Of a stretch of 64,000 bases of DNA, positions 35,346 to 44,561 are shown piece after piece (the first letter of the stretch is position 1; each line of letters starts with the position of its first letter). The position numbers and the translations under genes were made by a program. The DNA lies in assembly GCA_964291635.2 (NCBI GenBank), contig OZ219890.1, forward strand, positions 1,013,283 through 1,077,282. Reading direction: 5' to 3'. This DNA is from JAPPHA01 sp964291635. Its GTDB lineage: Bacteria > Pseudomonadota > Alphaproteobacteria > Rhodobacterales > Rhodobacteraceae. Under the pieces are notes generated by a model that worked only from the letters and a program-made list of their open reading frames with translations, ran no database searches and was not told where the DNA came from.

Positions 35346-36207
35346 GGAGGGCCTCCATTAGTTTGGCGTTCGTGCCATCCGGGTCCGCGTTGAAATCGTC
35401 GAGCGAAAAGACAACGTCCCGGATGCGTGGCTCGAAACGGCCAGCCCGTACGTCCCCGGTCATCTGGTCGTGTTCCGCCCGATCGATCGGCCGCCACTTG
35501 ACGATGTCACCGGGGCGGAAGAACACCATGAAGTCCTTGAGATAGGGAATCTCCTGCTTGGGGTCGTAGATCGTCATGGGCGTGATGCCGAACATTTGGT
35601 AGCCGCCCGCGCCGCGAACCGAGTAGATGCAGGAGAAAGATCCGCCGTAACCGACGGTCTGTTTCGGCGTGTCCGTGCGTGGGCGCAGGTATTTCGGCAC
35701 CTGGATCTGCCGCGAACGCTCGACCATCTGGTAAAGGAAAGGCAGGCCCGACACGAAGCCGACCATCGAGACGAACCAGGGCGCCCCGGAGTGCGCCTCG
35801 ATGAAGGCTTCAACGGTTTCGTACCCGTTGATCCGCGCGGCATAGTCGAGATCGGTTCCATCCGGATCCTGGTGCCGTTCGCGGAAACGCATCAGCGTCT
35901 CGTGCGTCCAGGGGTCCTGGTAGAAGACCGGCACCTCGATGATTCGCGTATCCAGCTTGGCTTCCGCCCTCGCGGCCTCGGCCTCCAACTGCCCGAGCCT
36001 GTCCATCAGCGTTTCGGGATGGATCCTGTCCGGGTCGAACTTGATCTGGAACGACGCATTGGCGGGGCAGATTTCCGTGACACCATCGATCTCGGCTGCC
36101 CGCACGGCGTTGGTCATCGAAAGGGACACGAAGAACGCCTCAAGCGACATTGCCTCGTCGACCTCGACAAAAATGTGCTCGTCACCTCCGAATGTGTATC
36201 GACTCAT
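35335..36207 (-). CDS. pxpB: 5-oxoprolinase subunit PxpB (KipI-like)
   Basis: 290 residues from ATG 36207, preceded by GGAGATGACAGA. The ORF could run to 36297 but would overlap accC. Signature segments are SGAPWFVSMVGFVSGLPFLY, TDTPKQTVGYGGSFSCIYSV, and RGAGGYQMFGITPMTIYDP (usual 'P-G-G-W-x-l-I-G-R-T'). It forms a complex with PxpC. It lies four bases after the accC stop and overlaps pxpC, within an eight-gene minus-strand unit. Confidence 0.87.
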   Translation of the reverse strand: MSRYTFGGDEHIFVEVDEAMSLEAFFVSLSMTNAVRAAEIDGVTEICPANASFQIKFDPDRIHPETLMDRLGQLEAEAARAEAKLDTRIIEVPVFYQDPWTHETLMRFRERHQDPDGTDLDYAARINGYETVEAFIEAHSGAPWFVSMVGFVSGLPFLYQMVERSRQIQVPKYLRPRTDTPKQTVGYGGSFSCIYSVRGAGGYQMFGITPMTIYDPKQEIPYLKDFMVFFRPGDIVKWRPIDRAEHDQMTGDVRAGRFEPRIRDVVFSLDDFNADPDGTNAKLMEALHAD

Positions 36208-36211
36208 TCTG

Positions 36212-37601
36212 TCATCTCCCCTGGTTGGTGAGTTTGTCCGCGTTGTGGCCAAGCCATGTTTCCATCCAGCCGGTGTGGACCGCATTGGCCCGGACATCGG
36301 CGCTTTCGGCCAGGGCTGCGAAGAGCGGGGCGGTGGTGGGCAAGCCGCCGATGTCGAGCCTTTCGAGCGCGGACATCAGCCGGGTGATCGCCTGCACCCT
36401 GTCCGGTGCCCAGACGATCAGTTTGCCCAGAAGCGAGTCGTAGAAGGGCGGAACCTCGTACCCGTCATAAAGCATGTGGTCGAAGCGGATGCCGTCACCC
36501 TCGGGAACGCGCAGGCCGCTCACTATCCCCGGGAAGGGCATGAAATCGTTGGCCGGATCCTCCGCATTGAGCCGGACTTCGATGGCGTGGCCGGTGCGGG
36601 TGATCTCATCCTGTGTCAGCTCCAGCCTTTCGCCGGCGCAGATCCGGATCATTCCGACGACCAGGTCCGTGCCACAAATCATTTCCGTCACCGGATGCTC
36701 GACCTGGATACGGGTGTTCATCTCGATGAAGTGGAACTCCCCGGTCGCGTCATCGTAGAGGAACTCGACCGTCCCGGCCCCACGGTAGTTCACGGACTTT
36801 GCCAGGTTTACGGCCGAAGCGCAGAGGCGTGCCCGTACGGTGTCGGTGATTGACGCCGATGGCGCTTCCTCCCAGACCTTTTGCCGCCGCCGCTGGAGCG
36901 AGCATTCGCGTTCGAAAAAAATGCACGACGTCGCGGCCGTCGCCCAGCACCTGCACCTCGATATGACGAGCCTTCTCGATCAACTTCTCGACATAGATGC
37001 CGCTGTCGCCGAAAGCCGCCGCGGCTTCTGACGACGCCTGGGGCGCCAGTTTGCGGAATTCCTCGGCACAGCTGGCCACGCGAATGCCACGTCCGCCGCC
37101 ACCGGCGCTGGCCTTGATCACCACCGGAAAGCCGATCGTCCCGGCCAGCGTCGCGGCTTCATCCATGTTGGCGACCACGCCGTCGCTGCCCGGCACGGTG
37201 GGCACGCCCGCACCTCGTGCCTGGGCGCGTGCCTCAACCTTGTTACCCATGAGACGGATCGTATCGCCCGTTGGCCCAACGAATATCAGCCCGGATTGTT
37301 CCACGGCATCGGCGAAGTCGGCGTTCTCCGAAAGAAACCCGTAACCCGGGTGGACCGCATCGGCGCCGCTATCTCTCGCCGCAGACAGGATGGCTTCCGC
37401 ATCGAGGTAGGATTTTGCTGCCTGAGGCTTCCCGATCACTTTCACCTCGTCCGCCAGCCGGGCGGCGAGGCTTTCGGTGTCGGCTTCGCTCACCACCTGA
37501 ACGGTTTCGAGCCCGAGTTTCCTCGCGGCCCGATTCACGCGACAGGCGATTTCACCGCGATTGGCGATGAGCAGTTTCGTGATCGCCGAGGCCTTTCCCA
37601 C
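36212..37601 (-). pseudogene. accC: Biotin carboxylase AccC, one-base frameshift
   Basis: The first frame (to residue about 230) has KLLIANRGEIACRVNRAARK, HPGYGFLSENADFADAVEQS, the ATP-grasp loop KASAGGGGRGIRV and YVEKLIEKARHIEVQVLGDG. At DVVHFF the frame breaks. The next frame restores ERECSLQRRRQKVWEEAPSA and ends EFHFIEMNTRIQVEHPVTEM, TNQGR. The break falls in a run of seven A on the plus strand (36915-36921), where six would keep the frame. Start GTG 37601 is chosen over TTG 37622, which overlaps accB. If real, the shift removes the C-terminal catalytic half. A sequencing error is equally possible. Confidence 0.75.
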
Positions 37602-37605
37602 GGGG

Positions 37606-37845
37606 TCAGTCCAGCTCGACAATGGTCATTCCTGCCGTCACGGGCTCCCCGTCTTCCAGCGAAAAGCCCGAGACGTTGCCGCCGGCGTCCGCCTTGATCT
37701 GGTGAAAGGATTTCATCACTTCGACCAGCGCCACCACGTCGCCCTCGGCTACGGCATCGCCGATTTCCACGAAAGGCGGCTCGTCGGGCGCAGGCTTGCG
37801 GTAGAAGGTGCCCGGGATTGGGGACCTGATTTCGTGATTGGCCAT
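37606..37845 (-). CDS. accB: Biotin carboxyl carrier protein (AccB-type)
   Basis: 79 residues from ATG 37845: ANHEIRSPIPGTFYRKPAPD, GDAVAEGDVVALVEVMKSFH, then QIKADAGGNVSGFSLEDGEP. The biotinylated lysine is in EVMKSF rather than the canonical E-A-M-K-M, a variant typical of the short carrier proteins that sit next to pxp genes. It lacks the N-terminal extension of the fatty-acid AccB. It carries carboxybiotin between AccC and the PxpBC-type carboxyltransferase, by analogy with urea carboxylase. Confidence 0.85.
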   Translation of the reverse strand: MANHEIRSPIPGTFYRKPAPDEPPFVEIGDAVAEGDVVALVEVMKSFHQIKADAGGNVSGFSLEDGEPVTAGMTIVELD

Positions 37846-37876
37846 TGTGTTTCTCCCGTTTGTCCCGCCGGGCTGC

Positions 37877-38605
37877 TTACGCAGCGTCGAGTTGGCAGAG
37901 TGCCGAGTTGACCGCCTGTCCGATTTTCACCGCGTTCGGCGTGTCGGAATGGATGCAGACCGTTTCGGCGCGTACGGGCAGTGTCCTGCCGCCCAAGGTG
38001 GTCAGGGTCCCATCGCGCACTGCCGACACCGCACGGCTTGCTGCGAGCTCAGGCGCCACGGCCGCATGTTCACGCGTGATGATCAGCTGGCCCTCGTCGT
38101 CATAGTCCAGATCTGCGAAGAATTCGGACAGGAAGCCCACGCCGCGCCGCGTGTAGACCTCTTCATGCAGTGTTCCGGCAATGCCGGTGACCGGAATGTC
38201 ATACACCGTCGCGGCATCGGCGATGGCCTCGGCAATATGTTCCTGACGGGCCGCCATGCCGTAGAGCGCGCCGTGCGGCTTCAGATGGCGGAGCGCCATC
38301 CCCTCGAGTTTCAGAAACGCGATGAGCGCACCGATCTGGTAGAGAATGATGTTGGCCAGCTCGTCACGCTCGATCTTCATCTCGCGTCGACCGAACCCGG
38401 ACAGATCGGGCAGCGAGACATGCGCACCCACCTTGACCCCGTGCTGCTTGGCCAGGGCGACCGTCTTTCGCATGTGGTTGGGGTCGGAGCCGTGAAAGCC
38501 GCAGGCCACGTTGGCCTGGGTAATGAAGGGCACGATGCCTGCGTCGTCGCCCATCCGGTAAAGGCCAAAGCTCTCGCCCATGTCACAGTTGATGTCCACC
38601 CGCAC
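37877..38605 (-). CDS. pxpA: 5-oxoprolinase subunit PxpA (LamB/YcsF family)
   Basis: 242 residues from GTG 38605: RVDINCDMGESFGLYRMGDD, ANVACGFHGSDPNHMRKTVA, GAHVSLPDLSGFGRREM and HLKPHGALYGMAARQEHIA. This is the conserved metal- and substrate-site pattern of YcsF/PxpA. It cooperates with PxpBC in ATP-dependent opening of 5-oxoproline, a damaged form of glutamate. It lies 11 bases downstream of the ABC permease, linking uptake and hydrolysis. Confidence 0.9.
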   Translation of the reverse strand: MRVDINCDMGESFGLYRMGDDAGIVPFITQANVACGFHGSDPNHMRKTVALAKQHGVKVGAHVSLPDLSGFGRREMKIERDELANIILYQIGALIAFLKLEGMALRHLKPHGALYGMAARQEHIAEAIADAATVYDIPVTGIAGTLHEEVYTRRGVGFLSEFFADLDYDDEGQLIITREHAAVAPELAASRAVSAVRDGTLTTLGGRTLPVRAETVCIHSDTPNAVKIGQAVNSALCQLDAA

Positions 38606-38616
38606 GGCGTGTCCTC

Positions 38617-39633
38617 CTAGTCTCTCAATGTCGCCACGTATTTCAGGCGGAGCTGGTCGGCGATCACGGCCAGGATCAGCAGCGCGCCCAGGACGACCGT
38701 CTGCAGGTAGCTTTCGATCCGGGCGAGGTTCATCCCGTTCTGAACCAGGCCGATGAAGAGTGCGCCGAGCACGACGTTTTCCAGCCGCCCGACTCCTCCG
38801 CGCAAGCTGACCCCGGCAATGACGCAGGCTGCAATCGATTCCAGCGGCATCGACGCGCCGATGTTGGCTTCTCCCGTGTCCAGCCGGGCGGTCAGCAGCA
38901 TTCCCGCCACGGCGGCGAAGAACGCGCAGAGCACGTAGGTAAGGAAGAGTATGCCGCGCGTGTTGATTCCCGACAGCGACGCTGCCTTGAGATTGCCGCC
39001 CACCGCATAGAAATGCCGGCCATAAGGCGTGCGGTACAGGAAGATGTAAAGCACGAGCACCAGAAAGGCAGCCACCAGGACCGGCGCGGGAATCCCAAGG
39101 AGACTTCCGAAGCCGAACGTGTCACCGAATTCGATGGGCATTCCGTAGACGGGCACGCCGCCCGTCAGGTACAGCGCGATGCCGAACCCCACCGACGCCA
39201 TGCCCAGCGACATCATGAAGGGCGAGACATTGAAAAAGGCCACTCCGAAACCATTCATCACGCCGATCGACGTGCCGGCCGCGATCCCGGCGAGACAACC
39301 GATTGTGATGGATAGCCAGACGGCGTCCGGCATTGCCCCGTAGACAGCTGCCATGGCCATGGCGCCCGCCACCGAAGCCAGCGCGAGGATCGTGCCGACC
39401 GACAGGTCGAACCCGCCGGTCAGCAGCGCCAGCATCTGCCCGATGGATACGATTGTCAGGTAGACCGACTGCCTGAGCACGTTCGTCAGGTTACGCAGAG
39501 TCAGGAAGTTCTCGGACATCAGCGTGAAGATCACGAGAGCGGCCAGCAGCAGGAAGGGCAGAATGCCCAGCCTGACAAAGGCCCGCTTGAGAATGAGAGC
39601 GACGGCACTCCCGGCTGTCCTGTCCTTGGCCAT
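38617..39633 (-). CDS. ABC transporter permease (RbsC type)
   Basis: 338 residues from ATG 39633, which shares one base with the ATPase stop (TGATG). Multiple membrane segments and the RbsC motifs GGFDLSVGTILALASV and ESIAACVIAGVSLRGGVGRL are present. It works with the ATPase and TorT-like binding protein encoded upstream. The operon context suggests 5-oxoproline or a related lactam as cargo rather than a sugar. That is inference. Confidence 0.9.
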   Translation of the reverse strand: MAKDRTAGSAVALILKRAFVRLGILPFLLLAALVIFTLMSENFLTLRNLTNVLRQSVYLTIVSIGQMLALLTGGFDLSVGTILALASVAGAMAMAAVYGAMPDAVWLSITIGCLAGIAAGTSIGVMNGFGVAFFNVSPFMMSLGMASVGFGIALYLTGGVPVYGMPIEFGDTFGFGSLLGIPAPVLVAAFLVLVLYIFLYRTPYGRHFYAVGGNLKAASLSGINTRGILFLTYVLCAFFAAVAGMLLTARLDTGEANIGASMPLESIAACVIAGVSLRGGVGRLENVVLGALFIGLVQNGMNLARIESYLQTVVLGALLILAVIADQLRLKYVATLRD

Positions 39634-41129
39634 CAACCTCCCTCTCGTTCAAAGAAATGCGCCAGGACCGCCTCCTCGGTGAGGTCCGCCTCATGGAGTT
39701 CCGCCTGTACCCGCCCGTGGTAGAACACGTAGACCCTGTCGGAGAGGTGGAGGATTTCAGGCAGGTCGGACGAGACAAGGACGATCGCCACGCCCTGGCG
39801 CGCACGTTCCACGATGAATTCGTAAATCGCCGCGCGGGTTCCCACATCGACACCGACCGTTGGTTCGTCGAACGCGATCAGGCGATATTCGCGCGTGAGG
39901 CTGCGGGCCAGCATCACCTTCTGCTGATTGCCGCCCGAGAACTGGTCCGCCCTTCGCTCGATCTGCCGGGGCTGGAGATTTATCCGGTCGGCCAGTTCGC
40001 CGGCGAACTTCCGTTCACCGCCCGGGGTCAACACGGGGCCATGTGAAAACGGCCTTGTGTCCAGCGCGGGCAGCGCGATGTTCTCGCGCGCCGGGCGCAT
40101 CATCATCAGCCCCTCGGTGCGCCGGTCGGGGGGCAGGTAGAGGAACCCGTCCCGGATATTCTTCCCGGGCCCCTGGCCGGTGGAATCACGACCGAGATAC
40201 CGCACTTGCCCTGCGGCAATCGCCGTGGCGCCGAAAGCTGCCTGCAGCAGTTCGGACTTTCCCGAGCCGACCAGGCCCGCCAGCCCCACGATTTCGCCTG
40301 CACGCACCTGCAGCGAAACGTCCGCAACCGTGCCGTCGCGCGTCGTGAGGTCTTCGATCGTCAGCACCACGTCGCCCGCCGGTCGTGCGGCTCGCGCGGG
40401 GAAGATCTCGCCCACTTCGCGACCGGTCATCAGCTGAACCAGGCTGTTCTCCGAAGCTTCCCGTGCATCGACCGTGTCGATGTACCGTCCATCTCTCAGC
40501 ACCGTGATCCGGGTACCGACCTGCCGGATTTCCGCCATCCGGTGGGTGATGTAGACAATGCCGATACCGCGCGCAGTCAATTCACCGATCAGTTTGAAGA
40601 GCTGGTCCGTCTCGTGGTTGGTCAGCGACGCCGTCGGTTCGTCCAGGATCAGCACCGACAGGTCGGACCGGAATGCCTTGGCAATCTCCACCATCTGCTG
40701 TTCCGCCCGGGTAAGGTGATCAACGCGGGTCGCCGGGGCGACGCGGAAATCGAGTTCATCCAGAATCTCCTGCGCGTGCTCGCGGTTGCGGCGCCGGTCC
40801 AGGAATGCACCTTTTCTGGATTCCGCACCGAGAAAGAGGTTTTCCTCTACCGTCATCTGCGGAATCAGCGAAAATTCCTGGAAAACCGCCGATATTCCCA
40901 GATCACGCGCGTCGTTGACCGAATGGAGCGCGACAGGCTGGTTCCTGAAACGGAGCGTGCCCGATGTGGGCTGCACGGCGCCCGCGAGGATCGAGATCAG
41001 GGTCGACTTGCCGGCACCGTTTTCTCCGAAGAGCACGTGCACTTCGCCTGCCCTGAGATCGAAATCCACGGCATCCAGCGCGCGCACCCCGGGATAGTCC
41101 TTGGTGACGGAGCAGGCAGCGATCAGCAC
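39633..41129 (-). CDS. ABC transporter ATP-binding protein, tandem (RbsA type)
   Basis: 498 residues from ATG 41129. Two ABC halves: Walker A GENGAGKST and Walker B LSVLILDEPTASL in the first; GLVGSGKSE, signature QFSGGNQQKVMLARSL and Walker B LIAFDEPTVGVD in the second. The Q-loop segment SAVFQEFSLIPQMTVEEN is normal. It lies between the binding-protein and permease genes. Confidence 0.92.
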   Translation of the reverse strand: MLIAACSVTKDYPGVRALDAVDFDLRAGEVHVLFGENGAGKSTLISILAGAVQPTSGTLRFRNQPVALHSVNDARDLGISAVFQEFSLIPQMTVEENLFLGAESRKGAFLDRRRNREHAQEILDELDFRVAPATRVDHLTRAEQQMVEIAKAFRSDLSVLILDEPTASLTNHETDQLFKLIGELTARGIGIVYITHRMAEIRQVGTRITVLRDGRYIDTVDAREASENSLVQLMTGREVGEIFPARAARPAGDVVLTIEDLTTRDGTVADVSLQVRAGEIVGLAGLVGSGKSELLQAAFGATAIAAGQVRYLGRDSTGQGPGKNIRDGFLYLPPDRRTEGLMMMRPARENIALPALDTRPFSHGPVLTPGGERKFAGELADRINLQPRQIERRADQFSGGNQQKVMLARSLTREYRLIAFDEPTVGVDVGTRAAIYEFIVERARQGVAIVLVSSDLPEILHLSDRVYVFYHGRVQAELHEADLTEEAVLAHFFEREGG

Positions 41130-41176
41130 CTCGCCCGCGGTTACTGGAACTGGAGACGCAATGACCGGTGCGTACC

Positions 41177-42256
41177 CTATTCGACCGTGAACACCGGGCG
41201 GAATCCTTCCGGCGCCAGGGTCGAAGACGGATCGAACTCGCCGTGATTTTCCTGTGTCACCACGTAGAGCGCAGGTCCCGCGTGCATGACATGGTCTTCA
41301 CCTTCCAGGATGCGTACCGCCTGGTCGATCGCGATCCGGCCCTGGATCACGGGCGAGTCGGTCGGCGCGGCGAGTATCTGGCCTCGCGCGATTCCCCTGT
41401 CGACGCCGGGCGTGTAATAGTACGAGATTACCTTGACCTGGTCAGACAACCCGCGCGCGCGCAGGATCGGCACCGCGGCTTCCGCCGTCACCGCCGTTCC
41501 GACAATGTAGCCGAGGTCCGGATGTGTCTCGAGCGTGTCCTCGACCAGCTTGGCCTGCACTTCCTTTCCGGTGTCGCCGTATTTCGTGTCGACCAGATCC
41601 ACGGCGCTGCCCTCGATTGCTCCCGCGAAGCCCGCGTTGCCCGCCTCGACCCAACCGGCTCCAGCCGGTCCGGGGAACCATGCGGCCTTGACCGCGTCGC
41701 TGCCACCGGGATGCCGTCCGGCGAGGAACTCGCCCGCCTTTGCGCCCATCTCGCCGAACGAGACCAGCGATTTTGCCGACAGCTGGGTCGATGACATGCC
41801 GTTGATCACGTCGATCACCGGAATGTCCTTGGCCCGTATTTCGCCAACGAGGTTGTTCAGCCCGTCATATGAGATCGCCCCGATGATCACCGCGTCGGCC
41901 CCGGCCGAAACGCAATCTTCGATCTGGGAAATCTGGGTGTTGAGTTCCGTGTACCCGCCAGCCTCAACCACGGTAGCGGCGACGCCCAGACGCCCCGCCT
42001 CGGCGACCACGCCATAATCGACACCCAGCCAGTAGGCATCCTTCATGTGCGGGAATGAAATGCAGAGATCCCATTTCTGGCTGGCCTTTTCCAGCGGCAC
42101 GTAATCCTGGTCGGTGCGCGGGCTGGACATGTCGAACGGGGGGTCCCAGACCTCGACCGTATAGGGATACCATTCTTCGGCCTGCGCTGCCGTGCCGAAC
42201 CACAACGCCAGCGCCAGCGCGGAAGATCCCGGTAGTAGTGTGTGCGAAGTTTTCAT
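41177..42256 (-). CDS. TorT-like periplasmic binding protein
   Basis: 359 residues from ATG 42256, with a signal peptide ending near TAAQAEEW. The sequence EEWYPYTVEVWDPPFDMSSP, KWDLCISFPHMKDAYWLGVD, YGVVAEAGRLGVAATVVEAG is that of TorT-family periplasmic-binding-1 proteins. TorT in E. coli binds trimethylamine N-oxide and contacts the TorS kinase. No torS is nearby, and here the protein heads an ABC operon. It is therefore more likely the transporter's ligand receptor. It is the first gene of the eight-gene unit. Confidence 0.85.
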   Translation of the reverse strand: MKTSHTLLPGSSALALALWFGTAAQAEEWYPYTVEVWDPPFDMSSPRTDQDYVPLEKASQKWDLCISFPHMKDAYWLGVDYGVVAEAGRLGVAATVVEAGGYTELNTQISQIEDCVSAGADAVIIGAISYDGLNNLVGEIRAKDIPVIDVINGMSSTQLSAKSLVSFGEMGAKAGEFLAGRHPGGSDAVKAAWFPGPAGAGWVEAGNAGFAGAIEGSAVDLVDTKYGDTGKEVQAKLVEDTLETHPDLGYIVGTAVTAEAAVPILRARGLSDQVKVISYYYTPGVDRGIARGQILAAPTDSPVIQGRIAIDQAVRILEGEDHVMHAGPALYVVTQENHGEFDPSSTLAPEGFRPVFTVE

Positions 42257-42558
42257 GTCTTCCTCCCAGGGACAGATTTCAGATGCGTGCCTTCAGGGCT
42301 ATCTGCAGGGAAGTGTGACCGCGTTCGATCAAATTGTAAAATACGAACATTATGTAACTAAATTCTTATTAATTGATATAAAGGTGCCTGGAGCAATTCC
42401 CATGGTACGCCGCGACAAGGCTTTTACATGTCTTCTATCTATCTATATCCGAATGAAAATATCGAATATCTCTTGCCTGGTTGCGGCTTGCGGTGGGCCA
42501 ATCGTGAACCTATGCTGCATTATGAAAAATAGAAAAAGGTAATCCCGGATATCGAGTA
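42257..42558. promoter_or_regulatory. Divergent, AT-rich control region
   Basis: The 302 bp between the TorT-like operon and the divergent LysR gene are clearly AT-richer than the genes. They contain AT-rich runs such as AAATACGAACATTATGTAAC (near 42337) and TTATTAATTGATAT. LysR regulators usually bind T-N11-A sites in such divergent spaces. This is the likely control point of the pxp/ABC operon. Confidence 0.5.
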
Positions 42559-43494
42559 ATGAAACAACCTTCCCTGCGCCAAATCCGTTACTTTATCGCC
42601 GTCGCGAATGCCGGACAGGTCTCCCGCGCGGCCAAGGAACTCAATGTCTCGCAATCCGCGTTGACGACGGCGATAAAGCAACTTGAGGAAACCATCGGGA
42701 CTCCCCTGTTTGTCCGGCACAGCGGCGGCATGTCACCAACCTATGAAGGCAATATCTTCCTTGATCATGCCCACCGGGTCATGGCGGCGGTGGACGAGGC
42801 AGTTCAGGCACCACGCGGCAAGCGGGATGATGTCCAGGGGCAGCTGCGGCTGGCGCTGACCTATACGGTAGCGGGATATTACATTTCACCCTTTCTCGAG
42901 CGGTTCCAGCGGTCCTTTCCCGGCGTCAACCTGCAACTGACCGAGGCCCCGCGGGACGCGATCGAGGACGGGCTGGTTTCCGGCGTGTTTGATCTGGCGG
43001 TGGTTTTGACATCAAACATCATCGACCAGGAGGGGCTGAAGTTCGAAACACTCATGCGGTCGCGCAGGCGCCTCTGGTTGCCGACGCTGCACCCGTTCCT
43101 GTCCCTGGGCACGATAACATTGGCCGACGTATCGAGAGAACCGTACATCATGCTGACGGTGGACGAAGCCAGCAACACGGCGCAGCGTTACTGGAACAAG
43201 ACCGCCTACCGGCCGAACACGATCTTTCGCACGTCGTCGGTGGAGGCGGTCCGGTCACTGGTTGCCGGAGGCATGGGCGTAACGATACTTTCGGACATGG
43301 TTTATCGCCCGTGGTCGCTTGACGGTCGTAGAGTCGAGGTGACGTCGTTGGCAGACTCCGTGCCCACCATGGACGTCGGCATGGCCTGGGCTGCCGATGT
43401 CGAACTGGACACCGCGGCCGCAGCCTTTCGGGAGTTCATGCACCTCGGTGACGCTTCGCACCAATCGGAGAGGAGCCCCGAAAATCGCTGCTGA
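42559..43494 (+). CDS. LysR-family regulator of the pxp/ABC operon
   Basis: 311 residues from ATG 42559. N-terminal HTH: SLRQIRYFIAVANAGQVSRA, AKELNVSQSALTTAIKQLEE, IGTPLFVRH. The effector domain starts about residue 95 (GQLRLALTYTVAGYYISPFL). It is divergently transcribed from the TorT-like gene, the classic arrangement for a LysR activator of the neighbouring operon. The likely co-inducer is the transported substrate or its product. Confidence 0.87.
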   Translation: MKQPSLRQIRYFIAVANAGQVSRAAKELNVSQSALTTAIKQLEETIGTPLFVRHSGGMSPTYEGNIFLDHAHRVMAAVDEAVQAPRGKRDDVQGQLRLALTYTVAGYYISPFLERFQRSFPGVNLQLTEAPRDAIEDGLVSGVFDLAVVLTSNIIDQEGLKFETLMRSRRRLWLPTLHPFLSLGTITLADVSREPYIMLTVDEASNTAQRYWNKTAYRPNTIFRTSSVEAVRSLVAGGMGVTILSDMVYRPWSLDGRRVEVTSLADSVPTMDVGMAWAADVELDTAAAAFREFMHLGDASHQSERSPENRC

Positions 43495-44050
43495 CGCCGG
43501 CTCCCATGGCGAAATGCACGATCCGGGCCATGGTGCGAAGCCGTTGTCGATACAACAATGGCCGATCTGCCTGCCGATCAAATCGGCGTAGGCCCCATTC
43601 CGAAAAAGAAGCCATGGCGCAATTGGGCTCCGCGAAAATCGTTGCCTCCCCCACTTCAAGCCTGAGCGTGGCACGTGGCCAAGCCCGCTTGAAGAACCGG
43701 TCGCGATCGGCAACCGAGATCCCTGGTTGAAAAAAAGACCGCCGAAGGACCGCTGAGCGTTGCTCCACGCCTTTGCCACGAGTTCCTGGCTGCCCTTCGT
43801 GCTCAGTTCCCGTCGGTTCTGTCGCCTCGCCGGGACATTCTCGCGGGCTGAGGCGGACGGTGGATCGTCGTGTGTCCCGTTCCGGGCTGGCAGCGGTACG
43901 GAGTCGCAGACCGGCCCCTGCAAGAGAGTCTTTGCCAGACACAACAAGTCCGTCCCGCGGCCTCTGTTGCGCCCAGTGTCCTACCTCACGCCAAAACTGA
44001 CGCGCCCGGCGCGTCACGCGGAGCGCGGCCAGATTCAGGGAGTCGAGCAA
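43495..44050. other. No confident gene
   Basis: A minus ORF covers most of this stretch, with a protein-like run (EVGEATIFAEPNCAMASFSE), but it shows no family resemblance and no ribosome binding site. I treat it as uncertain, possibly debris. Confidence 0.3.
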
Positions 44051-44332
44051 TCATACCGCCACAAAACGCTCCACCGCGAGGAATTCAGAGCGGTCGCGCG
44101 CCTGCCAAAGATCCCAGGCCATCTGCATTCCCAACCGGACCTCGGGTGTCGAAACGAAGGATTTCGATAGCCGAAAAGCCATCTCCCCCGAAACGCCCGA
44201 GCGCTCGTTCACAAGCTCTGACAGCGCCTGCCGCGTAACGCCCAACCCACTTGCGGCCCGTGTCACATCAAGGCCCAGGGGTTCGAGACATTGCCTCTTC
44301 ACGATGCCGCCCGGATGCGGCGGGTTGTGCAT
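44051..44332 (-). CDS. higA: HigA-family antitoxin
   Basis: 93 residues from ATG 44332: MHNPPHPGGIVKRQCLEPLG, DVTRAASGLGVTRQALSELV, GVSGEMAFRLSKSF and MQMAWDLWQARD. This is the HigA/VapI pattern with a central XRE helix-turn-helix. It lies 18 bases downstream of the original stop of the HigB gene, toxin first. It looks intact while the toxin is damaged. Confidence 0.85.
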   Translation of the reverse strand: MHNPPHPGGIVKRQCLEPLGLDVTRAASGLGVTRQALSELVNERSGVSGEMAFRLSKSFVSTPEVRLGMQMAWDLWQARDRSEFLAVERFVAV

Positions 44333-44349
44333 CCCCAGGACCGGTCTCC

Positions 44350-44547
44350 TCAGTGATAGTCCACTTAATACACATCGGCAGCCGCACAGTCGTCGAACCC
44401 GAACGTTACGCGCCAGTTGCCCGGAACCGAAACCGCATAATGTCCCTTCATCTGCCCCTTCAACCCGTGCAGACGGAACCCTGGCAGGTTCATGCCCTCG
44501 GGCCGGCCACTGCGATCAAGCGCCGCCAGGATGTCCCCCCTCTCCAC
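44350..44547 (-). pseudogene. higB: HigB toxin remnant, truncated at both ends
   Basis: The remaining frame reads ALDRSGRPEGMNLPGFRLHG, LKGQMKGHYAVSVPGNWRVT, FGFDDCAAADVY and then TAA at 44365-44367. If read through, VDYH and the natural TGA follow. The final Y-H of HigB-type toxins is near the catalytic surface, so the premature TAA removes a key end. The N-terminal 30 residues of the family are also missing upstream. Confidence 0.7.
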
Positions 44548-44561
44548 GTGCGCCCGCGCTT

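Noticed and set aside
40206..41246. 346-codon plus ORF
   Set aside because: It is antisense to the ABC ATPase gene and shows no coding features.
43436..44050. 204-codon minus ORF downstream of higA
   Set aside because: It has protein-like patches but no family, no ribosome binding site, and overlaps the end of the LysR gene.
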